This document shows, in pieces, positions 5,953 through 6,268 of a DNA stretch of 6,268 nt; the stretch's first letter is position 1; each line of letters opens with the position of its first letter. The translations under genes were made by a program, and so were the position numbers. Origin of the DNA: Deltaproteobacteria bacterium (GTDB lineage: Bacteria; Desulfobacterota_B; Binatia; Bin18). The stretch lies in the NCBI GenBank assembly GCA_012271025.1, contig JAAXHF010000039.1, positions 1 through 6,268 of the forward strand, read 5' to 3'. The notes under the pieces were generated by a model. The model ran no database searches and had not been told where the DNA came from. It saw only the letters and a list, made by a program, of their open reading frames with translations.

Positions 5953-6080
5953 CGCCATTCCAGGGAGGCTGGTCTCCTCTCGTCGGGCCCTCCCCCATCT
6001 CACCGCCCCGGCCCTCGAAGAAGCCAACGCCTGGATAGGCCGAGAAACAGAACGTTCATAGCCAATACAGGAGGGACGAC
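5953..6080. other. 128-base gap before the second monooxygenase
   Basis: No gene fits here. GGGAGG (5963-5968) and CCTCCC (5989-5994) could pair around a 20-base loop, but there is no T-run. GAACGTTC (6050-6057) is an eight-base palindrome. I see no convincing -35/-10 pair. The gap is the longest in the plus-strand series, so a separate promoter for the following gene is possible but not shown. Confidence 0.4.
6069..6075 (+). promoter_or_regulatory. Ribosome binding site of the second monooxygenase
   Basis: AGGAGGG lies five bases before the ATG at 6081, a strong Shine-Dalgarno match that supports this start for the truncated gene. Confidence 0.7.
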
Positions 6081-6268
6081 ATGCCAAGTTCTCAACAGCC
6101 AACGCCAACGAATGGAGCTGAGCCGGCTGAGCACTATGACGCGATTGTGATCGGCGCCGGAGTGTCCGGCCTGTATCAACTGTACCGCCTGCGGGAGCTT
6201 GGCCTCTCGGTGCGCTGCTACGAGGACGGCAGCGGTGTCGGCGGCACCTGGTATTGGAACCGCTACCC
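6081..6268 (+). CDS. Second Baeyer-Villiger-type flavin monooxygenase, partial
   Basis: Only the first 62 codons are present; the right edge of the window cuts the gene. The fragment has the FAD-binding Rossmann start, [16 protein letters not shown], with G25, G27 and G30 as the GxGxxG glycines. E48 (CYED) ends the second strand, where an acidic residue binds the FAD ribose. [12 protein letters not shown] then matches the conserved segment after the flavin site in type I Baeyer-Villiger monooxygenases. The first glycine is at residue 25 instead of 79 as in the upstream monooxygenase, so this belongs to the shorter class without the N-terminal extension (cyclohexanone or phenylacetone monooxygenase-like). 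The two are therefore not a simple recent tandem duplication. The diagnostic FxGxxxHxxxW motif lies beyond the window, so an N-hydroxylating or other class B flavin monooxygenase cannot be excluded. Confidence 0.85.
   Translation, partial: MPSSQQPTPTNGAEPAEHYDAIVIGAGVSGLYQLYRLRELGLSVRCYEDGSGVGGTWYWNRY

Noticed and set aside
5963..5994. Possible terminator hairpin after the GST gene (GGGAGG/CCTCCC)
   Set aside because: The loop is 20 bases, the stem only six, and no T-run follows, so it does not meet the pattern of an intrinsic terminator.
5311..6108. A 265-codon minus-strand frame opposite the GST gene
   Set aside because: It is antisense to a clear GST-fold gene, is of low complexity and runs into the start of the next plus-strand gene.
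2521..6268. Recent tandem duplication of the monooxygenase gene
   Set aside because: The two N-termini differ: one has about 70 residues before the FAD site, the other about 20, and sequence similarity is limited to family motifs. They look like distinct subclasses brought together.

Overview
The window is a GC-rich, gene-dense piece of bacterial DNA carrying six genes, five complete and one cut by the right edge. No marker gene fixes the taxon. A GFA-family protein and a glutathione S-transferase fold suggest a glutathione-using lineage. Paired Baeyer-Villiger monooxygenases, a short-chain dehydrogenase and a MaoC-like protein, together with a short palindromic intergenic repeat, fit an uncultured environmental bacterium with a large catabolic genome, such as a proteobacterium-like, Binatota-like or Tectomicrobia-like lineage. 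That placement is inference only.

Left part (33-1535, minus strand): a two-gene unit. The leading gene encodes a 336-residue double-hotdog MaoC-like protein, followed after 12 bases by a small GFA/CENP-V-fold zinc protein. The two genes share a reading frame and are separated only by one TAG codon and four further codons. A 128-base divergent region (1536-1663) separates this unit from a plus-strand gene for an unrecognised, probably beta-rich 123-residue protein (1664-2035).

Middle (2036-2520): about 485 bases without a convincing gene. It holds a perfect 28-base palindrome (2213-2240), a second long inverted repeat (2252-2307), smaller hairpins, a weak promoter candidate, and a 7-9-7 dyad just ahead of the next gene.

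Right part (2521 to end, plus strand): a co-directional series of a 607-residue type I Baeyer-Villiger monooxygenase with an N-terminal extension, a classical SDR resembling 3-alpha/20-beta-hydroxysteroid dehydrogenase, a theta-like glutathione S-transferase-fold protein, and the first 62 codons of a second flavin monooxygenase of a different, extension-free subclass. A sensible reading is an oxidative module for cyclic or terpenoid/steroid-like substrates: the SDR interconverts alcohol and ketone, the monooxygenases turn ketones into esters or lactones, and the GST-fold protein handles reactive products or binds ligands. The MaoC-like protein could act on a CoA-linked ring-cleavage product, but its C-terminal catalytic dyad looks incomplete. 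The substrate cannot be read from the sequence. No transposase, integrase, CRISPR array, tRNA or rRNA was seen.
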